Part shown: positions 53,178 through 60,809 of the stretch, piece after piece | Layout of the letters: each line of letters starts with the position of its first letter | Position numbering within the stretch: position 1 is the first letter of the stretch | Assembly: GCA_029261405.1 (NCBI GenBank) | Contig: JAJDBK010000037.1 | Span: forward strand, 5,001-68,671 | Origin: Nitrospinaceae bacterium | GTDB taxonomy: Bacteria > Nitrospinota_A > UBA7883 > JAJDBK01 | Length of the DNA stretch: 63,671 bases | Direction: 5' to 3' | The notes under the pieces: generated by a model | What the model was told of the DNA's origin: nothing | Database searches by the model: none | The model's input: only the letters and a program-made list of their open reading frames with translations | Program-made: the position numbers and the translations under genes

Positions 53178-53399
53178 CTAGCCAGCCAGTTTTTGCATCA
53201 AATCCGCTAACGGGCATAGTCCGGATAAGGTGATGTATGCGCCCATGAGTGGTATGAACGATGCGATACAAAAGATCCAGATCGCCAGAAAACGTCCGAA
53301 GGTAGCTACCCGCCCCTCAGCTTTAGTCGAAGAGAAAAGCACAAAATACCCCAGAACTAACCAGAATGTCGCCGGAGCCAGGCTGATAAAAAAACACAT
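53178..53399 (-). CDS. Small inner-membrane protein (two helices)
   Basis: 73 residues. GAGG lies 8 bp upstream of the ATG, which supports a real gene. Two membrane segments: about 4-22 (SLAPATFWLVLGYFVLF) and about 37-60, separated by a charged loop (SSTKAEGRVATFGR). Compact hydrophobic proteins of this type occur in Deltaproteobacteria without known function. Nothing else nearby explains it. Confidence 0.55.
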   Translation of the reverse strand: MCFFISLAPATFWLVLGYFVLFSSTKAEGRVATFGRFLAIWIFCIASFIPLMGAYITLSGLCPLADLMQKLAG

Positions 53400-53487
53400 G
53401 ACGATTACCTCAGTATGGAAATAAGAAACCGCTGTTGACTGCCTCGTCGGAACCTTGCGCCTCTATTATACCGGGTATTCACCGATG

Positions 53488-53913
53488 TTACCCGAAAGTA
53501 ATTATAGGTATCGCTGTTGGATTAATCACCGTCAGGAGTTCGGCGAGCTTGGATATTGTCGGTTCAGAGCGGCCCTGTTCGTAACGGGCGTATGCGTTGA
53601 CCGATTTTGCGTTCAGGCGGGTCGCTACTTCTTTCAGGGTCATGCGAGACATCTCACGTTGCCGTCTCAAGAGGAAAGCGATCAACCCTTTTACGTCGTC
53701 CGATCCGATATGGAATTTACCCCCTTTACCCGGTTTGATGGTAACGGTAACGGGATACCCTTCGACCTCGGCCATCAGTTCAATGGCGTTTTTTGCCATC
53801 GCGTACCCATCCTTTTTGCTTTTGCCCTGGGTGTGAAGCCGTAGGTCAGGAACCTCAACAGCCCACCAGCGGCTTCCCGCAGGATCTTTGCTAACCTCAC
53901 CTTCGATCCACAT
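53488..53913 (-). CDS. HicB-like antitoxin/regulator with HTH domain
   Basis: 141 residues. N-terminal ~60 residues have the HicB fold pattern (WWAVEVPDLRLHTQGKSKKD, then AMAKNAIELMAEV). The C-terminal part is a helix-turn-helix (MTLKEVATRLNAKSVNAYARYEQGRSEPTISKL), typical of the DNA-binding half of HicB antitoxins. No HicA toxin is visible in the ~180 bp upstream or downstream. Either an orphan antitoxin or a regulator of the neighbouring protein at 54093. GGGGA lies just upstream of the ATG. Confidence 0.75.
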   Translation of the reverse strand: MWIEGEVSKDPAGSRWWAVEVPDLRLHTQGKSKKDGYAMAKNAIELMAEVEGYPVTVTIKPGKGGKFHIGSDDVKGLIAFLLRRQREMSRMTLKEVATRLNAKSVNAYARYEQGRSEPTISKLAELLTVINPTAIPIITFG

Positions 53914-54092
53914 GATTCCCCGATTCTGTCTTGATTATCGTTTTATTCTTCCTTGTTCTTTTTCTCTGGAAAATATCCATATTTAACTTTCTTCTCGAAT
54001 ACATCACCCACCTTGTCCCGATACCTTGGGTGTTCGTATTTCCAATCAAAACAAGAAACTTCAGGTATGGCGATCTTCGGGATTTTTCATAA

Positions 54093-55019
54093 TCATTTTT
54101 TCACCCATCCAATTTCCTGAAAGAGCTCATCGGCTATCGCCCATGTGTTCACCACGTCTGTATACACGTCCCATTCTTCACGCAAACGGTCTACGTCTTC
54201 TGATCTAACAAAAGGAGCGTCAATATTCCTGAATTGATCATAGTTAAAAGTTGGCATAAATCCATGCTGGCTATGTCCATATAAAATACGACCCAACGCT
54301 CCTGCTACTTCGCATACTGTTTTCTGCGTCTCATTCAAATGATTAAGTGTGACTGGCGTATAACCATCTTTTATTAACTCCTGTCGGCTTTTCTCTGTGG
54401 AGGAGTGAGCAAGAAACTTATTAACATGCGATGTTATCGCCTTGCTGGCGTTGTTGATCCTTTCAATTAACCTATCCAACAACACACCTGAAACAGTATC
54501 TTCAAGGGAACGTGAAGGTCTATCCACACCGCATATGTGGTCTATAGATTTAAACCTTGCCTCAATTACTACGCTACTGGGTTCAGGAGGCCTGTAGCAG
54601 AGTTTACCTTTCCTGATCTGTTTTTGATAATGAGCCTCTGCCTTTGCACGAATTTCATTTTCAGCTAACAATATGTTTTCTCGTGTGACGATGGTCTCTT
54701 GATCTTTGATATCTTCAAGAATACTGACTAGGGACACGACATCATTTTTATTCTTTTTTTTATCATCAAAGGGATAATTATCAACGAGCTGTCGAATAGC
54801 CAGCATCTGGGCTCCGAAGAAGCTCCTATCAATGAAATTGTGGATCATTACATTGCCACGATGCGTTTCATCGTTACGAGAACTGTTTATGGTTTTCCAG
54901 ATTGCTGAATCGAAAAGCATACGGAATATCTGTTTATTGATAGAGTGCTTGTCTTTTCCATCAAATGCTTCTCGCCATTCATTCCATTTTTCCGAAAGTT
55001 CATTCCCGGTGTCACTCAT
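54093..55019 (-). CDS. Hypothetical protein, possibly a HEPN/AbiU2-like family member
   Basis: 308 residues, GGGAG 7 bp before the ATG. Helical and charged, no signal or membrane segment. The segment around residues 190-225 (ERINNASKAITSHVNKFLAHSS) resembles the 'R/Hxxx-N-K-x-x-AH' pattern of the AbiU2 subset of HEPN domains, which are RNA-cleaving or abortive-infection-related. The identification rests on pattern memory alone and could be wrong. The next gene in the same direction is HicB-like, so together they suggest an accessory toxin-antitoxin or defence pair. Confidence 0.45.
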   Translation of the reverse strand: MSDTGNELSEKWNEWREAFDGKDKHSINKQIFRMLFDSAIWKTINSSRNDETHRGNVMIHNFIDRSFFGAQMLAIRQLVDNYPFDDKKKNKNDVVSLVSILEDIKDQETIVTRENILLAENEIRAKAEAHYQKQIRKGKLCYRPPEPSSVVIEARFKSIDHICGVDRPSRSLEDTVSGVLLDRLIERINNASKAITSHVNKFLAHSSTEKSRQELIKDGYTPVTLNHLNETQKTVCEVAGALGRILYGHSQHGFMPTFNYDQFRNIDAPFVRSEDVDRLREEWDVYTDVVNTWAIADELFQEIGWVKK

Positions 55020-55210
55020 GCCTTAACTCCCTAATCAAACAAGGTATCAAGAAACCGTTATTATAAAAACAGAGCTTGGGTCGCCACCTGAACTGATTCT
55101 CAATCACATGAACAGAGGAACGCAATTCCCTAAAAGGGTAGTTGCTAAATGTCCTCCAGACAATTCGTAGACAGATTCAAACTTCTTAAAATTCCCGTAC
55201 GTCCTTTGGA

Positions 55211-56266
55211 TTAAAAGTACCATCGCCATTCAGCGTTGGATGAGGCGGGGTATATGCCGAACTCTGTATCGTCGGCGCCTTGCGGGATTGACACACTGAA
55301 GGAAAGTTCCGATTCGTCGGAGAGTGAATATACGCCGTAGAGCGAATAGAGGCGGGAGTCGTCATCAGCGTTGACGAGCGCTAAAATCTGGCCGATAAGT
55401 AGCGGGGTCACTTCGTATCCTGCGCCTATGGCGATGTAACGTTCGCCGTAATATAGCCCCTGACTGGAGCCGTGGTGGTAATACTCCATCTTGATATCGA
55501 GGGTTGACTCAAACCGTTTTCCCAACTGGATCGACAGGTCGATATCGCCTTCACGGACATTCCCCTCCGCCCGTAGGCCAATTGCGTAGATGGGCAACTC
55601 ACCCTGGATGGCGGCGGCGGAAAAATCATCACCTGCGACCGAACCTCCGAGTAGCGCAAACTCGTAGTCGCCAAGAACGGTGGTCACTCGTGAAATATAT
55701 GAGTTGCGGTTCGGGTCGTATACCTCTTCAGTGTACCCGGCCACACCTGCGATGGTCAGTTGCGTCAGGTCGCCTAACCGGGTCTCGATCCGCAATGCGT
55801 CCACCCCCGGTTTGTAGACCCTGAAGAAAGTGTTGGCGGAGAATGGCGCAAAAAAATCGTTCGGCGTGAAATAGTAGCAGGTGGCGAGGTTGATCACTTG
55901 TCTCCCCGCGATGATGTCCACACGGTCGTGGGTGTAACGGGCGTTCACCCGGTCGAGCGCCAGAAACATAGTCGTAGACGGATCGTCCTTCAGGTCGGTT
56001 CGCAGATCGGGTGATCGCTCCACTGTCACCCCCGCTCCGGGATAGACAAGCGTCGATACCGCAGAAACCGCAACGGCGTTAAGCTCGATGGCAAAAGAGT
56101 CCCCAAGCGTCGCGTCCCCCAACAGTCGGGCGGAGCTTATGGAACCGTGGTCCCCGTTATCGTCACGCCAGATAGTCTCCGATACGAAACCACGCAGGTC
56201 AAATGCCGATGAACTACCGGCAATGAGCAGGTGGAAGAAAACCGTCGCAATAACAGTTTTCCGCAT
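55211..56266 (-). CDS. Outer-membrane beta-barrel protein (porin-like), function unknown
   Basis: 351 residues with a signal peptide (cleavage near SSSA). Beta-strand-rich, with repeated alternating patterns such as DFAIEL, RYTHDRVDIIAGRQ and TQLTIAGVAGY, and a C-terminal Trp-Arg-Trp-Tyr-Phe ending, the typical outer-membrane assembly signal. The motif GRQVINLATCYYFTPNDFFAP near 120-140 is like those in alginate-export-style barrels. It follows the ABC ATPase by only 7 bp, so they are one operon. No named family was recognised with confidence. Confidence 0.65.
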   Translation of the reverse strand: MRKTVIATVFFHLLIAGSSSAFDLRGFVSETIWRDDNGDHGSISSARLLGDATLGDSFAIELNAVAVSAVSTLVYPGAGVTVERSPDLRTDLKDDPSTTMFLALDRVNARYTHDRVDIIAGRQVINLATCYYFTPNDFFAPFSANTFFRVYKPGVDALRIETRLGDLTQLTIAGVAGYTEEVYDPNRNSYISRVTTVLGDYEFALLGGSVAGDDFSAAAIQGELPIYAIGLRAEGNVREGDIDLSIQLGKRFESTLDIKMEYYHHGSSQGLYYGERYIAIGAGYEVTPLLIGQILALVNADDDSRLYSLYGVYSLSDESELSFSVSIPQGADDTEFGIYPASSNAEWRWYF

Positions 56267-56273
56267 AACAAAA

Positions 56274-56969
56274 CTACGCTTCTTTTACCGTGTCCGACTC
56301 GATGACACCGTCCCGCATGGTGATGATCCTCCGGCCCCGCTTGATCACCCTGGGGTCATGGCTCGAAAAGAGGAAGGTGACATTTTTTTCTTTGTTGAGT
56401 CGCTCCATCAGGTCGAGAAGCGCGTCGGCGTTGGCCGAATCGACGTTGGCGGTCGGTTCATCGGCCAGAACTATGGCTGGATTGTGGGCCACCGCACGGG
56501 CTATGGCTACTCTCTGCTGTTGTCCGCCGGAAAGCTCATCGGGACGGCGGTCCGCAAGCCCTTCCAGCCCGACTTCCGTCAGTATCGCCATCACCCTCTC
56601 TTTCCGCTCAGATTCTTTCACCCCTTGCAACGAGAGGACCAGTTCGGCGTTTTCGAAAGCTGTCAGTGTGGCGATAAGGTTGTACGCCTGAAAAACAAAA
56701 CCTACATGGTCGCGTCTTAACATCGAAAGCTCGGCGCGGGATAAGCCGGACAGGTTTTGCCCCCCGAAAAATATTTCCCCCGAAGTCGGTGTGTCCAGAG
56801 CGCCGATCATGTTGAGGGTAGTAGTTTTTCCCGACCCGGAGGGGCCGCTCAAGATCGAATATTCACCCTTTTCGATTTCAAGATCGATCTTGTCAACAGC
56901 GGTCACGGAAATCTGGCCTTGCTGGTAGACTTTGCTGACAGATTCCAGGCGTATGATCTTGTCGCTCAT
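56274..56969 (-). CDS. ABC transporter ATP-binding protein (LolD/MacB type)
   Basis: 231 residues with the full ATPase motif set: Walker A SGPSGSGKTTTLN, Q-loop (FVFQAYNLIATLTAFEN), signature LSGGQQQRVAIARAVA, Walker B ILLADEPT-like IVLADEPTANVDS, and H-loop SSHDPRV. The wording matches the LolD/MacB/FtsE subfamily that works with MacB-type permeases in lipoprotein or drug/peptide export. No permease is in the window beside it. It is directly followed by a beta-barrel gene. Confidence 0.9.
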   Translation of the reverse strand: MSDKIIRLESVSKVYQQGQISVTAVDKIDLEIEKGEYSILSGPSGSGKTTTLNMIGALDTPTSGEIFFGGQNLSGLSRAELSMLRRDHVGFVFQAYNLIATLTAFENAELVLSLQGVKESERKERVMAILTEVGLEGLADRRPDELSGGQQQRVAIARAVAHNPAIVLADEPTANVDSANADALLDLMERLNKEKNVTFLFSSHDPRVIKRGRRIITMRDGVIESDTVKEA

Positions 56970-56989
56970 TGTAAATCCTGTTAGTTGAC

Positions 56990-57673
56990 CTATTGTAGCA
57001 GTTTAACAAGCTCAGTCAGGTTTGGAACCGTTATTTCAGGTTCGATGGGCGAAGTCTCCTCTCCCCCCCTCCTATCCACCCAGGCTGTAGCAAATCCCAA
57101 AGCTCTCGCCGGGGCTATGTCGTGGAAAAGAGATTGGGAGACGTACAGAATTTTACTATTCGGCCCACCTATGATGTTACTGGCCTTGCGGAAAAGGCGG
57201 ATCGACGGTTTATACGCCCCCTCTGATTGCGCAGTAATTACGTGATCGAACTGGACCTTAAGCTGTTCGGCGGTCCGTTCAAACAGATCGTCGTCAACGT
57301 TGGATATTACCGCAATCCGATATTTTGTTTTCAGGGTTTTAAGCGCAAAAACCGTATCGGGGAAAGGGAGCCACGACGGCATTGAACGCATGACAACCTC
57401 CCCCTCTTCATGGCTCATGGAAAACTGGTACTCGAAAGCGAACCCGCGAACCACCTGACGCAATACGTCCGGGTACGGTATGAACGGACCTGACATGGCC
57501 TTCGATTCGAGCAGGGTAAAGATTGCGAGGATTTCATCGGGTGGCGCGCTGTTGCCTTTCGACTCAAGGAGCGGATGCAAGGCGTTTACGATCCCTGTCT
57601 CCCGGTCAATCAAGGTTCCGTAACAGTCGAAGGTTATAACTTCAATCGATGTGGCGTTAAAATTCATGTTCAC
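56990..57673 (-). CDS. HAD-superfamily hydrolase (haloacid dehalogenase-like)
   Basis: 227 residues from a GTG (ATG at 57667 as alternative). HAD motifs: ITFDCYGTLIDRE (Asp nucleophile), ISNVDDDLF (motif II Ser), and K-containing AYKPSIRLFRKA (motif III), then VSQSLFHDIAPARALGFATAWVDRR near motif IV. The layout matches L-2-haloacid dehalogenase type II-like hydrolases, but many such proteins are phosphatases of unknown substrate. It lies 20 bp upstream of the ABC ATPase on the same strand. Confidence 0.85.
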   Translation of the reverse strand: MNMNFNATSIEVITFDCYGTLIDRETGIVNALHPLLESKGNSAPPDEILAIFTLLESKAMSGPFIPYPDVLRQVVRGFAFEYQFSMSHEEGEVVMRSMPSWLPFPDTVFALKTLKTKYRIAVISNVDDDLFERTAEQLKVQFDHVITAQSEGAYKPSIRLFRKASNIIGGPNSKILYVSQSLFHDIAPARALGFATAWVDRRGGEETSPIEPEITVPNLTELVKLLQ

Positions 57674-57745
57674 TATAAATATTTACGGGGGAAAAAAAAC
57701 CCTCCGCCCCCCTCTGGCTCAAAACAGATTTTTACCCGTCCGGCT

Positions 57746-57991
57746 TCAGATGTCGGTATCGACGGAATGTCCATCGTAAATCCGTCGGAGCAGTTCGGCC
57801 ATATCCTTGCCGCTATTATCGTCTTCCGGTGTGGCTTTCATCCGCTCGGCAAGTTTGTCCTTATATTCGTTCACATCCTCTTTTCGTTTGATTCTGGTCA
57901 TCACCTCCTCGTAGCGGGCCTTTCGCTGTGAGGCTTCATAGTTGGCCCTGTCGTTAAGAGTGTTGACGGAAAGCTTCGAATAATCGACCAT
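57746..57991 (-). CDS. Small charged hypothetical protein
   Basis: 81 residues; a near-perfect AAGGAGG lies 5 bp before the ATG, which supports expression. Sequence is highly charged and helical with no membrane segment (ANYEASQRKARYEEVMTRI, EYKDKLAERMKATPEDD). It slightly recalls small anti-sigma (FlgM-like) or accessory regulators but there is no clear motif. Unknown function. Confidence 0.6.
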   Translation of the reverse strand: MVDYSKLSVNTLNDRANYEASQRKARYEEVMTRIKRKEDVNEYKDKLAERMKATPEDDNSGKDMAELLRRIYDGHSVDTDI

Positions 57992-58045
57992 GTCAACCTC
58001 CTTCGGCGCAATAAAACGCCCTGCTTACCTATATATAATATAGGT

Positions 58046-58789
58046 CTATTCAGGTAAGGAAGGTCGTGCGCCACCTATGATCGCTTGTTCATACAGCTTG
58101 AAATAACAATCGACATCGGAAAACCCTGTCTCTATCAACCAGGCGAGCTGATCCTCGACAGGAGAGAGGTTCGCAAGTTTATTGACCCGTTGCCCGCGCC
58201 ATTTTCTGACCGCCTCGACAGTGATCGACTCATGCTCGTCCGGTTCGGCGCTTTTTTTTATGGAGTCGGCGTAAAACTCCTCGAAAAGCTCCCTTGTCCA
58301 TTCTGTGGACGACGATACATTCTCAAGGTTCAGGAAAATTCCACCCGGCGAAAGAAGGTTAAAAACCTCCTGATAAATTTCATTCTTCCGGCTATCGGGC
58401 TGATGATGGATGGCAAAGCCGGAAACGATAACGTCGAAAGGCGCAAACTTTTTTACAACGCCTACCCACGCCGGATCGGAGATGTCCGACTCGATTATTT
58501 CATGTTTATAATCGGTCTCTTTCAAAGAGGCCGAGACAGCATTGAGCATCGGCTCGGAGAAATCGAGAAAAACCCCCAACGCTGTAGCGTTATCCTTATA
58601 GAGCGACCTGCCGACCACTCCGTCGCCACATCCGATATCAAGAAAAGTTCCGATTTTTGGTTTCGCTTTGTTTGCAAGTCTGCGGATTATATCGAGATGG
58701 ACCTCCGCAAGGGGCATGGCGCCACGAATCCTCTTCAGAAACACGTTGGCCAAATCCGTCGATTTCCACCGCTGGTCAGGTCTATACAT
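58046..58789 (-). CDS. Class I SAM-dependent methyltransferase (tandem paralogue B)
   Basis: 247 residues from the ATG at 58789, which overlaps the stop of the upstream paralogue by 8 bp; a longer frame to 58858 would overlap it by 77 bp. Motif I GTFLDIGCGDGVVGRSL (SAM glycines), then FDVIVSGFAIHHQPDSRK (motif IV region) and LLSPGGIFLNLE. No substrate clue. Homology with its upstream neighbour runs along the whole length (RGAMPLAEVHLDII, IGTFLDIGCGDGV, SGFAIHHQPD, ECYFKL-like DVDCYFKLYEQAIIGG), so it arose by duplication. Confidence 0.85.
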   Translation of the reverse strand: MYRPDQRWKSTDLANVFLKRIRGAMPLAEVHLDIIRRLANKAKPKIGTFLDIGCGDGVVGRSLYKDNATALGVFLDFSEPMLNAVSASLKETDYKHEIIESDISDPAWVGVVKKFAPFDVIVSGFAIHHQPDSRKNEIYQEVFNLLSPGGIFLNLENVSSSTEWTRELFEEFYADSIKKSAEPDEHESITVEAVRKWRGQRVNKLANLSPVEDQLAWLIETGFSDVDCYFKLYEQAIIGGARPSLPE

Positions 58790-59519
58790 CCGGTTTTCGT
58801 CCTCCAAAGAGGGCAAGCTCGAAAATCTTGAAATAACAGTCGGTGTCACTATATCCAATCTCTCTTAACCATTCGACCTGCCGTTCCACCGGCGCCAGAA
58901 TGTTTATCTCCTTATCGCGCCGGTTCAACCATGTGGTTTTTAATTCCTCGCGACTTTTAGTTTCACCCGATTCGCGGTTGAATTTCAGCAAGGAATCGAT
59001 AAAAAGATCCTCAAACGCCTCTTCGATCCATCGTGTGGGGGAGGCGACATGTTCAAGGTTCAGGAACAGCCCTCCGGGTGCGAGAAGATTGTAAACCTCC
59101 TCAAAGACCGCTCTTTTCCTTTCATCGCTCTGGTGATGGATAGAAAAACCGGAGACAACCAGATCGAAAGGCGCCCATTGCAAAACTTCGTCGATCCAGC
59201 CAGGATCGCCATAATCAATTTTTACAACCTTGTTATCGTAACTGGAGTTTTCGAGAGCTTCCAAGGCCGCTTTCAACATCGGCTCCGAAAAATCTGCGAA
59301 GATACCTGTCGCCGAATGATAGTGAGAGAAAACAGCTCTACCAAGGACCCCATCGCCGCAACCTAAATCGAGAAACGTCCCGATTTCAGGACGACCTTTC
59401 ATAACGATCCGCAAAATGGTATTTATCTGCTCCTCCGCCAGCGGAATGGCGCCTCTGGTCCCTTTCAGATAATTTTCGGTCTGCTCCGATGTTTTCCAGA
59501 TCTCGTCTATTTCGCCCAT
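58782..59519 (-). CDS. Class I SAM-dependent methyltransferase (tandem paralogue A)
   Basis: 245 residues. Motif I GTFLDLGCGDGVLGRAV, middle APFDLVVSGFSIHHQSDERK, post-motif LLAPGGLFLNLE and the C-terminal DTDCYFKIFELALFGG. Starts 1 bp after the stop of the YraQ-like permease gene. The pair might have acquired separate substrates or form a heteromer; the sequence alone does not tell which. Confidence 0.85.
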   Translation of the reverse strand: MGEIDEIWKTSEQTENYLKGTRGAIPLAEEQINTILRIVMKGRPEIGTFLDLGCGDGVLGRAVFSHYHSATGIFADFSEPMLKAALEALENSSYDNKVVKIDYGDPGWIDEVLQWAPFDLVVSGFSIHHQSDERKRAVFEEVYNLLAPGGLFLNLEHVASPTRWIEEAFEDLFIDSLLKFNRESGETKSREELKTTWLNRRDKEINILAPVERQVEWLREIGYSDTDCYFKIFELALFGGRKPDV

Positions 59520-59520
59520 T

Positions 59521-60069
59521 TTATTTACCGGTAAGGTTTACATGGTTAAAAAATAACTGTGCGATGCCGCCTGCGAGCAATGGGAGAAAAAGTCCGCTAA
59601 CGAACTTTATAGCGGTCAGTTTCCAGCCAAGCAGACCAACCTCAAGGGGCATTCGGGTAAAAGCGAGCAGAGACCAACTCGTCAGATATGCCACAGCCGG
59701 ACCTATGGCCGCACCGGCGTGCACCATTCCTGCGGCGATCGGCATGCAGATAAAGGGACCACCTGGCGTAAAACTCCCCGCTACAGCCCCGATAAGAATA
59801 CCTGTCCACCCCGATTCTTTTCCGACAAACTGCGCTACTTTTTCGCGTGGTATCAGTTCGTTCATCATTCCTGCGACAATAAACGCGCAGAGCAGGAGCG
59901 GGAGAATCTGGATAAGCAACCTGTAGGCGTATTTTAGTCCGTTGAGGTGCTGGCCCTCCCCCTTGCTATACCCTACATATAACAACACGACGGCCAGGGT
60001 AGCCATGACAAGGGTCGGCGCCAGAAGATTAGGTTTCAAGATTTTCTCGTTCCATATAGTGCGATTCAA
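59521..60069 (-). CDS. Half-size YraQ/DUF318-family permease
   Basis: 182 residues from a TTG (GGAG 5 bp upstream). Four or five hydrophobic segments, with LPLLLCAFIVAGMMNELIPREKVAQFVGKES, GSFTPGGPFICMPIAAGMV and AYLTSWSLLAFTRMPLEVG, which are the hallmark regions of one half of the YraQ-type permeases. Full-length family members have two such halves (~300-350 residues), so this is a single-domain version. Substrate unknown; related proteins have been tied to metal or redox contexts. Confidence 0.75.
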   Translation of the reverse strand: MNRTIWNEKILKPNLLAPTLVMATLAVVLLYVGYSKGEGQHLNGLKYAYRLLIQILPLLLCAFIVAGMMNELIPREKVAQFVGKESGWTGILIGAVAGSFTPGGPFICMPIAAGMVHAGAAIGPAVAYLTSWSLLAFTRMPLEVGLLGWKLTAIKFVSGLFLPLLAGGIAQLFFNHVNLTGK

Positions 60070-60287
60070 AGCTTCTCCGATCCAATAGAACCGGTGTTGT
60101 CACTGTTATTATTAACCGTTGAATATTAACATACGGTATTATTCATGTCTGGTCGTACGCGCGGAGGATAAGAATATAACGCTCGGTACATCAACACCTT
60201 ACCTCTAATTACTGTTTACCGGAATTTCGCGGAATGATACAATTCCCATTTGTGGTCTTATTCCCATCAGCCGTTGGAGTTACAAAT

Positions 60288-60692
60288 ATGTCATTTATGG
60301 ATTGGAAAGATAGTTATAGCGTCAACGTTAAAGAGATTGACGATCAACATAGGATACTTTTCAAAATGATTTCCGAATTCTACGAAAATATAGAATCTTA
60401 TGACCAAAAGCTCCTCTCAAAACTGTTGAAATCGCTCGTGGAGTATACAGAGTTTCATTTTTCTACCGAAGAGAGATATTTCCGTTTGTTTAAGTTCGAG
60501 GAGGCTGGTGATCACGTCCGGGAACACCAGATATTCGTGGCAAAGGTCAAGGATTTCTCCAACCGCCTCAATGACGAAAGAATGGTCATGTCGTTGGAAA
60601 TAACCAATTTCCTGAAAATGTGGCTCACTGAACATATCGACGGAACGGACAGGAAATACACTAAATGCTTCAACGATAACGGAATTTTGTAA
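60288..60692 (+). CDS. Bacteriohemerythrin
   Basis: 134 residues from the ATG at 60288; a frame from 60234 exists but extends past the fold. Di-iron oxygen-binding four-helix protein: the N-terminal WKDSYSVNVKEIDDQHR (first ligand His in DQHR), EYTEFHFSTEERYF (His and Glu ligands), DHVREHQIFVAKV (His-x4-His) and WLTEHIDGTDRKY (His, Asp ligands) keep the seven expected ligands. It lies between the methyltransferase/permease block and the Nfn operon. Role likely O2 sensing, storage or delivery. Confidence 0.92.
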   Translation: MSFMDWKDSYSVNVKEIDDQHRILFKMISEFYENIESYDQKLLSKLLKSLVEYTEFHFSTEERYFRLFKFEEAGDHVREHQIFVAKVKDFSNRLNDERMVMSLEITNFLKMWLTEHIDGTDRKYTKCFNDNGIL

Positions 60693-60733
60693 CCTTTTCC
60701 GATACCCGATACAACCCGGACTTTATCATTCCC

Positions 60734-60770
60734 AAATAAAAACGGGACACCGAATTGCTCCGATGTCCCG
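60734..60770 (-). terminator. Rho-independent terminator of the nfn operon
   Basis: On the minus strand, CGGGACATCG (60770-60761) pairs with CGGTGTCCCG (60752-60743) in a 10-bp stem with one mismatch and an 8-nt loop, followed by TTTTTATTT (60742-60734). This lies ~40 bp downstream of the nfnB stop. A stretch of this form is a textbook intrinsic terminator; it also separates the operon from the convergent hemerythrin gene. Confidence 0.85.
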
Positions 60771-60788
60771 CACTTTGTCTACCTGTTC

Positions 60789-60809
60789 CAGGAGTCTGTC
60801 GGACTCCTA
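60789..60809 (-). repeat. Stop-codon-associated palindromic element, copy 3
   Basis: AGGAGTC (60790-60796), core TGTCG, then GACTCCT (60802-60808) form a perfect 7-bp inverted repeat. On the minus strand it starts with the TAG stop codon (60809-60807) of the nfnB gene. The plus-strand core TCTGTCGGA is the same as in copy 2. Confidence 0.6.
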
